DNA of 64,000 bases from Ruminococcaceae bacterium YRB3002 (GCA_900099715.1 FMTG01000007.1:1-64000), one strand, 5' to 3'. Positions 32,954 to 42,022 are shown, counted from the stretch's first letter. The notes: generated by a model not told the origin, from the letters alone. A program made the numbers and translations.

Positions 32954-33382
32954 ATGTTCAAGGATAATCTTGCCGAGCTTCGTAAGTTTCACAACATGTC
33001 CCAGGAGGAACTGGCCGATAAGATCGGTGTATCACGCCAGACCCTGTCCAAGTACGAGACTGGCGAGTCACTGCCTGACATCGAGAAATGCAAGCTGATC
33101 GCGGATACTTTCGGTGTCAGTATCGACGATCTTCTGAACTACGGTGCCGGGGATCCGGAGAACTTCGGGCTTGGTGTTCCGCCGAGGGGAAAGCATATTT
33201 TCGGGATGGTGAAGGTGGGTGATAAGGGCCAGATCGTCCTGCCTGCCAAAGCGCGGCGGCTCTTCGATATCAACCCTGGTGACAATCTACTTGTGCTGGG
33301 CGACGAAGGCCAGGGGTTGGCTATAATTAAGGAAAAGGGTCTGCTGGATCTGCTGAGAAATGCGAGAAGGGGGCAGTCATGA
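32954..33382 (+). CDS. XRE-type regulator with AbrB/SpoVT-like C-terminal domain
   Basis: A 142-residue protein behind GAGGAGG. Residues ~1-65 are a Cro/CI helix-turn-helix: LRKFHNMSQEELADKIGVSR followed by QTLSKYETGESLPD. Residues ~83-130 form an AbrB/SpoVT DNA-binding swapped-hairpin: VKVGDKGQIVLPAKARRLFD and INPGDNLLVLGDE. The combination of two DNA-binding domains in one chain is known in Firmicutes and suggests dimers binding extended operators. It probably controls the acyltransferase gene just upstream. Its end overlaps the start of a broken lipoprotein/hydrolase gene by 4 bases. Confidence 0.8.
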   Translation: MFKDNLAELRKFHNMSQEELADKIGVSRQTLSKYETGESLPDIEKCKLIADTFGVSIDDLLNYGAGDPENFGLGVPPRGKHIFGMVKVGDKGQIVLPAKARRLFDINPGDNLLVLGDEGQGLAIIKEKGLLDLLRNARRGQS

Positions 33383-33692
33383 AACTGAGAGATACTTTAC
33401 TGATAACAACTGTATTTGCCGCTGTACTTCTTACCGGATGTTCCCGCAGATGACCTTGAGATGGATTTCTTCAGGTTCGGCCATGGTGACAGGACTATGG
33501 TGATCCTGCCCGGACTCAGCGCTGACAGCATAATCAACTATGCGGCGATGACGGATGAGTTTACGGGCTATCTGCGATAAGCTTAAGGACCATACTTACT
33601 GTGAACTCTATATGTATGACGGATATGGCCACGCCGCCTACGATCTGGCGCCTGATTACAGGGAAAGGATGCTTGAATTCTATCTGGGCTAA
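33379..33692 (+). pseudogene. Broken secreted alpha/beta-hydrolase
   Basis: The ATG overlaps the regulator stop and encodes a lipoprotein signal, LLITTVFAAVLLTGCSRR, then stops. In another frame the protein resumes as FFRFGHGDRTMVILPGLSAD, the oxyanion-strand region of alpha/beta hydrolases. In a third it ends with CELYMYDGYGHAAYDLAPDY and a stop at 33690. The YGHAAYD His is the expected catalytic histidine. The nucleophile elbow (GxSxG) segment is deleted. At least two frameshifts and one large internal deletion have occurred. The intact gene would probably have been about 250 codons. Confidence 0.6.
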
Positions 33693-33701
33693 TCAGACCG
33701 G

Positions 33702-35489
33702 TCAGGTGTTCCCAAGGATCTCGTCTTCCGTCATGGGCGCGCTCAGCACTGTGCCCTGGAAGAAGTCACAGCCGTATGTCTTCAGCAGATGAAGCTGCTC
33801 CATGTCGCCTACGCCTGTAGCGCAGACCTTGATGTCGATGTCGTGCATCAGCGATACGGCCGCGGAAGTCAGTGTCCTGACGTTGATATCCGTAAGCATG
33901 TCGCGTGTGAAATTCCCGTCCAGCTTGAGCTGTGAGATCGGAAGCAGCGGTATCGCGTTGAACGACGAGTATGCCCGTCCGAAATTATCAAGCGCCATCT
34001 TTACCCCCATGCCCGACAGCTTCTCGATGCATGTCTTGATCTCTGCGATCTCCGTGAAGAGTGTGTCCTCACTAATATCGAGAATGACGTTATCAAGCGA
34101 CGCACCGCTGTTGGACAGGGCGTTGGAGAACTCCATGATGAAGCCCGTATCCCTGAGCTGGTCGTTGGATATGTTGATGTTCATCGTAAAGGTCGGCTGT
34201 GACATGTTGATGCGGTCGAGAGTCTTGAGGGCACGCTCGAGACTGTAGTTGCCGATGCGGCGGATATACCCGCATTTGACTGCGGCGCGGATGAAATCCG
34301 GAGGCGGTATATCGCGTCCGTCCTTTGTCTGCCACCTCATGAAAGCCTCATATCCCACAAGCGTGTGCGTCTCGTCGTAGCATCCCTGATATACCATATG
34401 AAATTCGCCCGAGCGCATTGCCGACTCGAACATGGTGATTATCTCCGTGGAGGGCATGCCCTCGAATACCGAGCGGCGCACTTCTGTCGTGCCATAGGTG
34501 ACGCGTCCGGTCATGGCCTCCTCTGCTTTTGTGATAAGGTCCTCAGCCGTGACACCGTCGTCCGGGTAAACGGCGACACCGAACTCGAAGCTGACCTTCA
34601 TCTGCTCGTCACCCGCCCTGAATGCCGCTGTCATGGCATCGGACAGACGCCTCTTGTACTGCACGAACTCATCTGCGGGGATCGCCCTCTTTGCCAGTAC
34701 CACGAACTCCGTGCCGTATATCCTCGCCACCATATCCTCAGCCTTGGCAGCCTCTCTCAGCTTGTGAGCCATATTCTGTATGAACAGGTCCATGGTCTTG
34801 TGCCCGACGTTCAGTCCCGCCAGAGCCTCGGGATCAAGGGACATATATATCACTGTAAGCTTCCCGCACACGCTGTCCGGCACGGGAGCATGCTGCATGC
34901 GCACCAGATCCTCCTCTATCAGACGGTTCAGCCTGTCCGTGATCATGGCACGCCCCGGCAGCGTCGTCAGCGTATCAATGACCAGATCGGAGATAGGCGT
35001 ACGGTGACTCTTTGTCTCCGTATCATGACTCACGATAAGCTTCGTCCTCGCGAAAATATCCTCCTCCAGCTGCTTGTTGATCGCCTTCGTTCTCTCGGCT
35101 GATTCGGCCTTCCTCCTGGCATATATGCGCTTCAGCACGCTCGTCAGATAGACGCGGTGGATGATGTTCATGAGCATGACGATCAGCGTTATGACCGCCA
35201 GATCAGATGCCCCCGGCTTCTTGAGTACCAGAAATTCATATGCGAATATCAGAAGCTCCATGAAGCTCAGCACGAAAGACACGTAAAATCCGTATTTCTC
35301 GAATATCACATTGATCACAAACGACAGGAGACCCATGGCAAGGCACAGCGCGAACCGTATCTCCGGCGCCAGGCTCACCGAGCAGACCGCCAGCATGACG
35401 ATAAACAGCACAAATGCCGCGATAAGCCCCGCGAAAAAGCTCGCCCCGCTCTTAAAGATCATCCTGTCCTGTCTGTCACTTGAAGCCAT
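33702..35489 (-). CDS. Degenerate GGDEF-EAL membrane protein, likely c-di-GMP sensor
   Basis: A 595-residue protein starting MASSDRQDRMIFKSGASFFA. Two to four membrane helices occupy residues ~14-105, followed by a helical linker. The GGDEF domain has only GTEF (ARIYGTEFVVLA), so cyclase activity is unlikely. The EAL domain has EAF instead of EAL (YEAFMRWQ), LDNFGRAYSSFN instead of DDFGTG, KLDGNF instead of KIDxxF, and CATGVGDMEQ in place of the ExxE motif. Several metal ligands are lost, so I expect a non-catalytic c-di-GMP-binding or scaffolding protein. No strong ribosome site is adjacent; GAGGAG lies 17 bases upstream. Confidence 0.75.
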   Translation of the reverse strand: MASSDRQDRMIFKSGASFFAGLIAAFVLFIVMLAVCSVSLAPEIRFALCLAMGLLSFVINVIFEKYGFYVSFVLSFMELLIFAYEFLVLKKPGASDLAVITLIVMLMNIIHRVYLTSVLKRIYARRKAESAERTKAINKQLEEDIFARTKLIVSHDTETKSHRTPISDLVIDTLTTLPGRAMITDRLNRLIEEDLVRMQHAPVPDSVCGKLTVIYMSLDPEALAGLNVGHKTMDLFIQNMAHKLREAAKAEDMVARIYGTEFVVLAKRAIPADEFVQYKRRLSDAMTAAFRAGDEQMKVSFEFGVAVYPDDGVTAEDLITKAEEAMTGRVTYGTTEVRRSVFEGMPSTEIITMFESAMRSGEFHMVYQGCYDETHTLVGYEAFMRWQTKDGRDIPPPDFIRAAVKCGYIRRIGNYSLERALKTLDRINMSQPTFTMNINISNDQLRDTGFIMEFSNALSNSGASLDNVILDISEDTLFTEIAEIKTCIEKLSGMGVKMALDNFGRAYSSFNAIPLLPISQLKLDGNFTRDMLTDINVRTLTSAAVSLMHDIDIKVCATGVGDMEQLHLLKTYGCDFFQGTVLSAPMTEDEILGNT

Positions 35490-35574
35490 CCGCCGTACCG
35501 TGTCTCCTCAGAAAAAGTCACTCTATATTATGACAGGTAAGTTTTGCAAAAGTATTAAGTTATTGTGAAATCTG

Positions 35575-35604
35575 GTGAAATGGGGACGGTTCCTTTTTCA
35601 CCAA
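35575..35604 (-). repeat. REP-like 30-base element (copy 2, inverted)
   Basis: The exact reverse complement of 31699-31728. The two copies bracket a 3.9-kb segment with the acyltransferase, the regulator, the broken hydrolase and the degenerate GGDEF-EAL gene. Perfect identity implies recent spread or conversion. Confidence 0.6.
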
Positions 35605-35644
35605 ACTGAGCTGCTGCCCTTTCCGCATATTTATATATTTTGTA

Positions 35645-35673
35645 TTGAAAACGCACATGCGTTGTGCTATAAA
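35645..35673 (+). promoter_or_regulatory. Sigma-A-type promoter of the YbjN-like gene
   Basis: TTGAAA (35645-35650) and TATAAA (35668-35673) are separated by 17 bases. The following gene starts at 35708 with GGAGG 9 bases ahead. This is the clearest housekeeping promoter in the window and fits strong expression of the gene. Confidence 0.65.
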
Positions 35674-35707
35674 TTATGCATATTGACAATTATGGAGGTA
35701 CACCACT

Positions 35708-36127
35708 ATGATCGTATGTGCTAAGGCTTTTGCTGACAAGTTGACAGCTGAGGAACTGAATTTCGACGTTGTTAAGGACGAGGATAACAAGACAGTTGTT
35801 GTTCTTCCTTTCGACGGAAGACGTACAGTATTTGTATTTGAGGACGTTGGTGAGAACCGTGACAGCCACTACGTTCAGATGCGTACCTATATCGAAGAGG
35901 GTATCGCTGAGGACAAGTACGGACAGGCAGTTCTGATGTGCAACCTTCTGAACGCACAGTACAGATGGGTTAAGTTCTATGTAAGCGAAGAGAACGACTT
36001 CATTGTAGAGGCTGATGCTATCCTGGATCCCAGCTCTGCAGGCGAGGAGGTTTTCGAGATGGCTATCAGGAATGCTCATATCATCAAGGATGCAAGACCT
36101 CACATCATGAAGGCTATCTTCGGCTGA
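35708..36127 (+). CDS. YbjN-domain protein
   Basis: A 139-residue acidic cytoplasmic protein with a TATGGAGGT ribosome site. The sequence (for example VVVLPFDGRRTVFVFEDVGE, YGQAVLMCNLLNAQYRWVKF, VEADAILDPSSAGEEVFEMA) has the alternating alpha/beta pattern of YbjN/type-III-chaperone-like domains. Codons are strongly restricted to the preferred set, unlike neighbouring genes, which suggests high expression. A hairpin follows, then the AAA-protease fusion gene, so the two may form an operon with partial termination. YbjN-like domains act as chaperone-like binders; here it could serve the protease as adaptor or substrate. Confidence 0.65.
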   Translation: MIVCAKAFADKLTAEELNFDVVKDEDNKTVVVLPFDGRRTVFVFEDVGENRDSHYVQMRTYIEEGIAEDKYGQAVLMCNLLNAQYRWVKFYVSEENDFIVEADAILDPSSAGEEVFEMAIRNAHIIKDARPHIMKAIFG

Positions 36128-36161
36128 TATTTGCAGGAACAATTGACTAAGTAAGCAAGTG

Positions 36162-36188
36162 GCAGCTCCCTTCGTGAGAGGGAGCTGC
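36162..36188 (+). terminator. Hairpin between YbjN-like and AAA genes (attenuator)
   Basis: GCAGCTCCC pairs perfectly with GGGAGCTGC across a 9-base loop. The 3' tail, TGTTGTCAAT, is a poor T run, so readthrough into the AAA-protease gene is expected. It would set differing amounts of the two products. Confidence 0.55.
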
Positions 36189-36220
36189 TGTTGTCAATAC
36201 AAAGAGGAGAATTACAACCT

Positions 36221-39200
36221 ATGATCTATTACATGTCCCTTGTACTCAAATCCATCAGTTCTACCGTTAACTGGGAGGACGTAGCCAAGAGGATCTCATC
36301 ACACGCAGCAGTCAAGGATGTCGTCGTCGATCAGAACGGATCGCTCATGTGCAGGTTCGTCATCGAGGCTGACAGTGAGACCGTAAAGGACGAGATGCAG
36401 CAGCTGATCACGCCGGTCGTCGGTGAGAATGTCAAGTTCTCGCTGAGCGTAAAGGAATTTACAAAGGAAGATATCGGCAACCTCGGCAAGGAAGCCAGAG
36501 AGGCAGTCGAGGCCAAGGGCTGGCTGTCGGGCGGAAAGGCAGAAAGCACGGGTCTAAACGATATTCTGGCTGAAACTGCAGCGAAAAGGCAAAAAGCACT
36601 CAATGCCATACTTGGAGGCGGGAAGGCTGCTGAGGAACCACAAACGGAAACACAGGAACCGGAGCAGCCGGAGGAACCGAAGCAGCCTGAGCCGAAGAAA
36701 GAGAAATCTATGGACGATACTTTCGAGGCGAAGCTGGCAAGGATGAAGGGCGAGCCCGGGGTTGTTGACGGCGAGGCAGAATGCAAGCCTCTTGATGAGG
36801 TAATGACAGATATCCAGAAGATCAGGGAAGATCTCCTCAAGGTGGTCAAGGGACAGCAGTATGCTGTTGATGAGCTGGTGCTCGGGACGTTCGAGGCGGA
36901 GGTATTTGCCAAGGCGAACAAGAACCGCAAGGGTCCCCAGGCAACGTTCCTGTTCATGGGTCCTTCCGGCGTCGGTAAGACATTCCTCGCCACGGAATTC
37001 GGTAAACTCTCCGGCCGTGAAGTGCTGAGAGTTGAGATGAGCGAGTTTACTACACCATACGCTCAGGGAAGATTTAATGGTGACCGCGACGACAACCTGG
37101 TAACCGGTTTTGTCAGGAAGCATCCGAATGCGGTCCTGATCTTCGACGAGATCGAGAAAGCAGACAAGAACACGATCCTCCTGTTCCTGCAGATCCTGGA
37201 CAAGGGTTCTCTCTTCGACCACAAGTGGCACGAGGATGTCTCTTTCAGGAACACGATCGTTATCATGACAACAAACGCAGGTTCCAGCCTCTACATGGAG
37301 ACGAACCAGCGCAACCTGTCCCTCATTCCCCGCAACACCATCGTGAGCACCCTCACATCCGAGACAAGGAACGAGAGGACTGACGAGCTGCTGTTCCCTA
37401 TCGGCATTACCACGCGAATGGCGAACGGCCACATCATTATGTTCAACTACCTTGAGCCCTATGCCCTGATGCAGATCGTCAAGAACGAGATCGATACCAA
37501 TATCGAGGTCTTCAAGGCAAAGACGGGCATCGATATTGAATACGACTATCCGGGTCTTCCCGCCCTTGTCCTCTACAACTGCGGCGATTCGTCCGATGCG
37601 AGAACGCTGCGCGGCGTGGCCCGCAACATGATCGTCAGGGAGGTCTATGATATCATCAGGCGCCACAGCCTCGAGCGCGGCGGCTCAGATCACAAGATCA
37701 GCAAGATATATGCGACGATCGATACCGATCACGCTTCCGACAAGATCAGGGAACTGTTCACCACTACCAAGAAACTCAATGTGCTGGCATTTACCGACAT
37801 TCCCGAGGAACAGGTGAAGGAGATCTTCGACAATGTCAACCTCACCGTGACCGCTGACAACGATACGTACAACAAGTGCAACAGAGGCGTTGTCGATTAC
37901 GTCCTCATCGATCCGTTCTGCGGCTACGTCAAGGGCGAGCGCGTTCCGTCCGACGTGGAGGACATCGATTCCGAGGGTGTCAGACAGTTCAACTACATGC
38001 GCGAATTCTTCCAGGAGACGCCAGTATACATCATCAGCAGTCAGGAGTACAAGGACGTTGACTACAGCTCCTTCCTGAGACGCGGCGCCATGGGCCTCGT
38101 GTCCGTCGGCGGCGACATCAAGGAGGCAAAGGACCTCGCCAACGAGTTCTCCACCAACTCCATGATCGGCAACTCCATCTACCAGCTGGCAAGAGGCAAG
38201 AAATACCTCTCGTTCAACTGCGCCCAGTACTTCCTGGACGGCGACGCCGCCGAGATCAGCTTCGGCAACCTGGAAGTCAGGAAGGCCATCGACTCATCCG
38301 ACCTTAAGGACGTCAGCATGGGCGGCTCCAACACCGACATAACCTTCGACGACGTCATCGGCTGCAAACTCGCCAAGGAGGCTCTCAAGGAATTCAGAGA
38401 TGCCCTCGACAACCCTCGCGAAAGCCAGTCCGGTGGTCTCCGTCTCCCTAAGGGAATCCTGCTCTATGGTCCCCAGGGTACAGGTAAGACAATGCTCGCC
38501 AAGGCAATGGCCAACGAGTGCAACGCCACGTTCCTGCCGATCTCCGCAACTACTTTCTTCAATAAGTACGTGGGCGGCACGGAGAGCAACATCCGCGAGA
38601 TCTTTGCCAAGGCGCGCAAGTACGCTCCTTCCATCATCTTCGTTGATGAGGTTGACGCCATCGCCAGAATGAGGACAGGCGGCGAGTTCAACAGGACTTC
38701 GGAGGATGCTCTGAACACGTTCCTGGCTGAGATGGACGGCTTCACCGTTGACGAGAGAAGACCGGTATTCATCATGGCTGCCACCAACTTCAAGATCTCC
38801 GGCGAGCAGGGAGAAGGAAGAGTCCTCGATCCTGCATTCGTCAGAAGATTCGACCGCAAGATATTCGTTGAGCTTCCCGATACCGAAGCGCGTCTCGAAC
38901 TGTTCAAGAGATGCCTCAAGCGCCACAACATCAATTTCGGCGAATCACACGACAGTGTTCTCAAGGTAATGAGCGAGCGTTCCGCCGGTATGTGCAACGC
39001 CGACATCGATATGCTCGTCGAGAACTACGCGCGCAAGCTCGTTGACAAGGAGCCTACAGGTCAGGGCTTCCTGGATTTCCTCGACGAATACAGATTCGGC
39101 GAAGTCAAGGATACGCCTCTCGATGAGCTCCGCAAGACGGCTTACCACGAGGGCGGTCACGCACTCGTCAGCTGGCTCACCGGCAACAAGCCGCTCTACA

Positions 39201-39619
39201 TGACTATCGTATCCAGAGGCAGGTTCGGAGGATATGTGGCACCTTCCAATAAGGAACGCGGTACCGAGACTTTCGATGAGCTGAAGAACTATGTCTGCAT
39301 GTGCCTGGCAGGACGTGCGGCCGAGGTCGAGGTCTTTGGCAATACGCTTGGAATCAACACAGGCGCCAGCCAGGATCTGAAGCAGGCTAGGAGCACCGTT
39401 GAAGCGTGCCTTACCGACTACGCTATGGGCGACAAGCTCTTCAAGCCGAGGATCGAGCGAGCAGGCGAGCTCATCATGGAAGAGCAGTTCGAACGCGCCA
39501 GAAAGTTCATCCGCGACTACAGGAGCGTCCTCGACGAGCTCGTTGATCTGCTGGTGGAGAAGAAGTGTCTCGACCAGAAGGAGATCGATGAGTTCCTGGG
39601 TGAGAGGATCAAACTGTGA
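36221..39619 (+). CDS. Soluble fusion: Clp-type AAA, receiver-like domain, FtsH-type AAA and M41 protease
   Basis: I choose the ATG at 36221 (MIYYMSLVLKSISSTVNWED), with AGAGGAG upstream; 1132 residues. A ~130-residue N-terminal domain and a Pro/Glu linker precede a Clp/ClpB-like AAA module with Walker A GPSGVGKT at 247-254 and Walker B VLIFDEIEKAD. Residues ~515-640 are a receiver-like alpha/beta domain (LNVLAFTDIP, YVLIDPFCGY, VYIISSQEY). An FtsH-like AAA module follows with GPQGTGKT at 750-757, IIFVDEVDAIA and FVRRFDRKI. The M41 peptidase has HEGGH at 976-980 and the third-ligand region GASQDLKQA. FtsH's membrane anchor is absent, so this is a cytoplasmic zinc protease. It is about twice the length of FtsH. 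Confidence 0.8.
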   Translation: MIYYMSLVLKSISSTVNWEDVAKRISSHAAVKDVVVDQNGSLMCRFVIEADSETVKDEMQQLITPVVGENVKFSLSVKEFTKEDIGNLGKEAREAVEAKGWLSGGKAESTGLNDILAETAAKRQKALNAILGGGKAAEEPQTETQEPEQPEEPKQPEPKKEKSMDDTFEAKLARMKGEPGVVDGEAECKPLDEVMTDIQKIREDLLKVVKGQQYAVDELVLGTFEAEVFAKANKNRKGPQATFLFMGPSGVGKTFLATEFGKLSGREVLRVEMSEFTTPYAQGRFNGDRDDNLVTGFVRKHPNAVLIFDEIEKADKNTILLFLQILDKGSLFDHKWHEDVSFRNTIVIMTTNAGSSLYMETNQRNLSLIPRNTIVSTLTSETRNERTDELLFPIGITTRMANGHIIMFNYLEPYALMQIVKNEIDTNIEVFKAKTGIDIEYDYPGLPALVLYNCGDSSDARTLRGVARNMIVREVYDIIRRHSLERGGSDHKISKIYATIDTDHASDKIRELFTTTKKLNVLAFTDIPEEQVKEIFDNVNLTVTADNDTYNKCNRGVVDYVLIDPFCGYVKGERVPSDVEDIDSEGVRQFNYMREFFQETPVYIISSQEYKDVDYSSFLRRGAMGLVSVGGDIKEAKDLANEFSTNSMIGNSIYQLARGKKYLSFNCAQYFLDGDAAEISFGNLEVRKAIDSSDLKDVSMGGSNTDITFDDVIGCKLAKEALKEFRDALDNPRESQSGGLRLPKGILLYGPQGTGKTMLAKAMANECNATFLPISATTFFNKYVGGTESNIREIFAKARKYAPSIIFVDEVDAIARMRTGGEFNRTSEDALNTFLAEMDGFTVDERRPVFIMAATNFKISGEQGEGRVLDPAFVRRFDRKIFVELPDTEARLELFKRCLKRHNINFGESHDSVLKVMSERSAGMCNADIDMLVENYARKLVDKEPTGQGFLDFLDEYRFGEVKDTPLDELRKTAYHEGGHALVSWLTGNKPLYMTIVSRGRFGGYVAPSNKERGTETFDELKNYVCMCLAGRAAEVEVFGNTLGINTGASQDLKQARSTVEACLTDYAMGDKLFKPRIERAGELIMEEQFERARKFIRDYRSVLDELVDLLVEKKCLDQKEIDEFLGERIKL

Positions 39620-39644
39620 GATCTGACAGATAATGTAGATTTGT

Positions 39645-39711
39645 GACTCACCGGTTTTTGGGAGTTTACTCACCGTTTTGCGGTGAGCAGATTGCCCGAT
39701 ACCGGTGAGTC
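39645..39711. repeat. Nested inverted repeat after the AAA-protease gene
   Basis: GACTCACCGGT (39645-39655) is exactly complementary to ACCGGTGAGTC (39701-39711). Inside lies a second hairpin, CTCACCG/CGGTGAG (39669-39687). T runs follow several arms. It could terminate the upstream transcript or bind a regulator for the channel gene at 39790. Confidence 0.55.
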
Positions 39712-39789
39712 ATCAGTTTTCCCGATTTTTACGTTTTTCAGGGATCAGCTGCTGATTCTCTCGAAAAACACCAAACAGGAGGCACCACT

Positions 39790-41883
39790 ATGATGAGACG
39801 ACGCCTTAAAGAATGGTTCAGCATCCGCCTCGCCAAGAATCCGGGGCAGATCGTCCTGCTGACGATCCTTGTCTTCAACGTTGTGTTTCTCCTGTTGTCC
39901 GCGTTCATCATCAGCAGGATGTCCCTTAGCGGCACGGAGCACCTGAGCTTCATTGAGGCCGCCTACTACACGGTCACCATGATCCTTGATGCCGGGTGCG
40001 TCTCATTCGTCATCGAGGACATCGGTCAGACAAATGCTGTGGTGGCCATCGTCTGCCTGCTCATAATCATCGTGGGCATGGTGTCCTTCACCGGCGCCGT
40101 CATCGGTTACCTGTCCAACTATATCTCAAGCTTCATCGAGAACGCAGGCTCCGGCAAGAGGCGTCTTCACCTGTATAACCACTTCATCATCCTCAACTGG
40201 AACAACAGGGCATCGGAGATCATCAACGACCTGCTGTACATGCCCGGCAGGCAGAAAGTGGTTGTCTTCGTCGAGGAGGGCAAGGAGCGCATCGAGAAAG
40301 AGATATACGAGCGTCTGGCGGACACCATCAACACCGAGAACCGCCGCCTCAAGAAGAGCCTGGCATCGAAGAACTTCATCTCCAGACGCTTCGAATACAG
40401 GGCGCGCAAGATGACCAACAACATCCTGTCGATAGTCCGTGAAGGTGATATCTATTCTTCCAAGCAGCTCTACGATATCTCCATGCCCCGCGCCAGATCG
40501 GTCATAATTCTCGGCAGCGACAATACACGTTCCGCGGAGGAGAACAAGGGCAACGTCCAGACTCTCAAGACACTGATGCAGGTGGCCGAGATCACGTCCG
40601 CCGCCAACTCCAACGACAACCAGAAGATAATCGTGGAGATCTCCGACGACTGGACGGAGGAACTGGTGGAGAAGATCATCTCCTACAAGCAGGTGGACAG
40701 CAAGTGCAACATCGTGCCCATCAAGGTCCACAAGGTGCTGGGCCAGCTCCTGTCCCAGTTCTCCATCACGCCCGAGCTGAACAACGTCTATAACGAGCTG
40801 CTGTCCAACAAGGGAACCACTTTCTTCGAGCACGCGGTGGAGACGGAGAACGACAACGATTACATCACGGAATACCTGAAGACCCACAGGCACGCCATCC
40901 CCCTGGCCTCCCTCGAGACAGGCGGCAGGCAGCATTTCTTCTACACCTGCGGGGAAGAGCAGGACATCTTCCGTACCTGCGACGCATCTTCGGGCAATTA
41001 CTCCGTAAGCCTTAATCCCTCTTATCGCATCGAAAAGAAAAACGTCATCATCCTGGGACACAACAGTAAGTGTCACGAGATCATGGAGGGCTTTGCTGCT
41101 TTCGCTGCGGAATGGGAGGAGGACCGCGACGCGGGCAGGATCCTCAGCATCATCGTCATCGACGACGCGGAGAGCCTGGAGCGCATGAATAACTATGATG
41201 AGTATGATTTCGTCATCGAGACCGTGCCGACCAGCATCTACGACAAAGAGACGATCTACGGCGCCATCGAGAAGATCGTGGCCGACAACGACGAGGACAT
41301 CAGCATCCTCATCCTGTCCGACGACTACGCGGACAGCGAGAACGTCGACGCGACGGCCCTCACGAACCTGGTCTATGTCCAGGACATCATCAACAACATG
41401 AAGGCCGAAGATCCGGATTTTGACGAGGAAAGCATCGATGTCGTGGTGGAAATCATCGATCCCAAGCACTACGATGTGGTCAACAGCTACAGCGTCAAGA
41501 ACGTGGTCATCAGCAACAGATACATCAGCAAGATGATCACCCAGATCGGCGAGAAAGACGCGATCTTCGACTTCTACCAGGACATCCTCACCTTCGACAC
41601 CGAGGAGGGCGAATTCGACAGCAAGGAGATCTACGCGAAGAAGGTCTCATCCTACTTTAACGAGATCCCCGGAGAGTGCACCGTTGAAGAGTTCATTCGT
41701 GCTGTCTGGGAGGCATCGCTCAACACAAACTACACGGCTGACGGCGAGTCCCACACATTCCCCGCCATGGCCATCGGCTACGTCAGGAAAGGCGGCGACG
41801 TCTGCCTCTTCAGCGGCGACCAGTCGGCATCGAGAGTGTGCCTTGGAGAGTGTGATAAGGTGGTGCTGTATACGGTGCATTGA
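39790..41883 (+). CDS. CASTOR/POLLUX-like ion channel with RCK/TrkA-N-like domains
   Basis: A 697-residue protein preceded by AGGAGG. Residues ~20-45 and ~80-115 are transmembrane helices, with a pore-like segment between them (AYYTVTMILDAGCVSF). A long cytoplasmic part contains two Rossmann-type RCK modules: HFIILNWNNRASEIINDLLY (~130) and NVIILGHNSKCHEIMEGF (~418). This matches the plant CASTOR/POLLUX/SYM8 family and its bacterial relatives, which form ligand-gated cation channels. The TVG(Y/F)G potassium filter is not present, as is usual for this family. It lies 170 bases after the AAA-protease gene with the same G/C-rich codons. The activating ligand is unknown. Confidence 0.75.
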   Translation: MMRRRLKEWFSIRLAKNPGQIVLLTILVFNVVFLLLSAFIISRMSLSGTEHLSFIEAAYYTVTMILDAGCVSFVIEDIGQTNAVVAIVCLLIIIVGMVSFTGAVIGYLSNYISSFIENAGSGKRRLHLYNHFIILNWNNRASEIINDLLYMPGRQKVVVFVEEGKERIEKEIYERLADTINTENRRLKKSLASKNFISRRFEYRARKMTNNILSIVREGDIYSSKQLYDISMPRARSVIILGSDNTRSAEENKGNVQTLKTLMQVAEITSAANSNDNQKIIVEISDDWTEELVEKIISYKQVDSKCNIVPIKVHKVLGQLLSQFSITPELNNVYNELLSNKGTTFFEHAVETENDNDYITEYLKTHRHAIPLASLETGGRQHFFYTCGEEQDIFRTCDASSGNYSVSLNPSYRIEKKNVIILGHNSKCHEIMEGFAAFAAEWEEDRDAGRILSIIVIDDAESLERMNNYDEYDFVIETVPTSIYDKETIYGAIEKIVADNDEDISILILSDDYADSENVDATALTNLVYVQDIINNMKAEDPDFDEESIDVVVEIIDPKHYDVVNSYSVKNVVISNRYISKMITQIGEKDAIFDFYQDILTFDTEEGEFDSKEIYAKKVSSYFNEIPGECTVEEFIRAVWEASLNTNYTADGESHTFPAMAIGYVRKGGDVCLFSGDQSASRVCLGECDKVVLYTVH

Positions 41884-41949
41884 TCAGAACTTTTAGCAAG
41901 TTATTGAAGCAGCAACGCTTGATAAAATGACGAAGAAATAGAGAAAATA

Positions 41950-41978
41950 GTGAAAAGACTTTGTAAATGATGTATAAT
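41950..41978 (+). promoter_or_regulatory. Promoter of the GTPase/Hsp70 cluster
   Basis: GTGAAA (41950-41955) and TATAAT (41973-41978) are 17 bases apart. The first gene of the cluster starts at 42023. No other comparably good promoter was noticed in the following 19 kb of tightly packed genes, so this may drive most of the cluster. Confidence 0.5.
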
Positions 41979-42022
41979 AATTTTGCCGATTTTAATGGTT
42001 GTTCAGGAAAGGGGGCAGGGAG

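Noticed and set aside
36554-37666. A 370-codon minus-strand open frame
   Set aside because: It is antisense to the Clp-like AAA domain with its intact Walker A and B motifs.
40126-41469. A 447-codon minus-strand open frame
   Set aside because: It is antisense to the channel gene; long antisense frames are expected where codons are strongly G/C-ending. Its translation is rich in unstructured His/Asp/Val runs and matches nothing.
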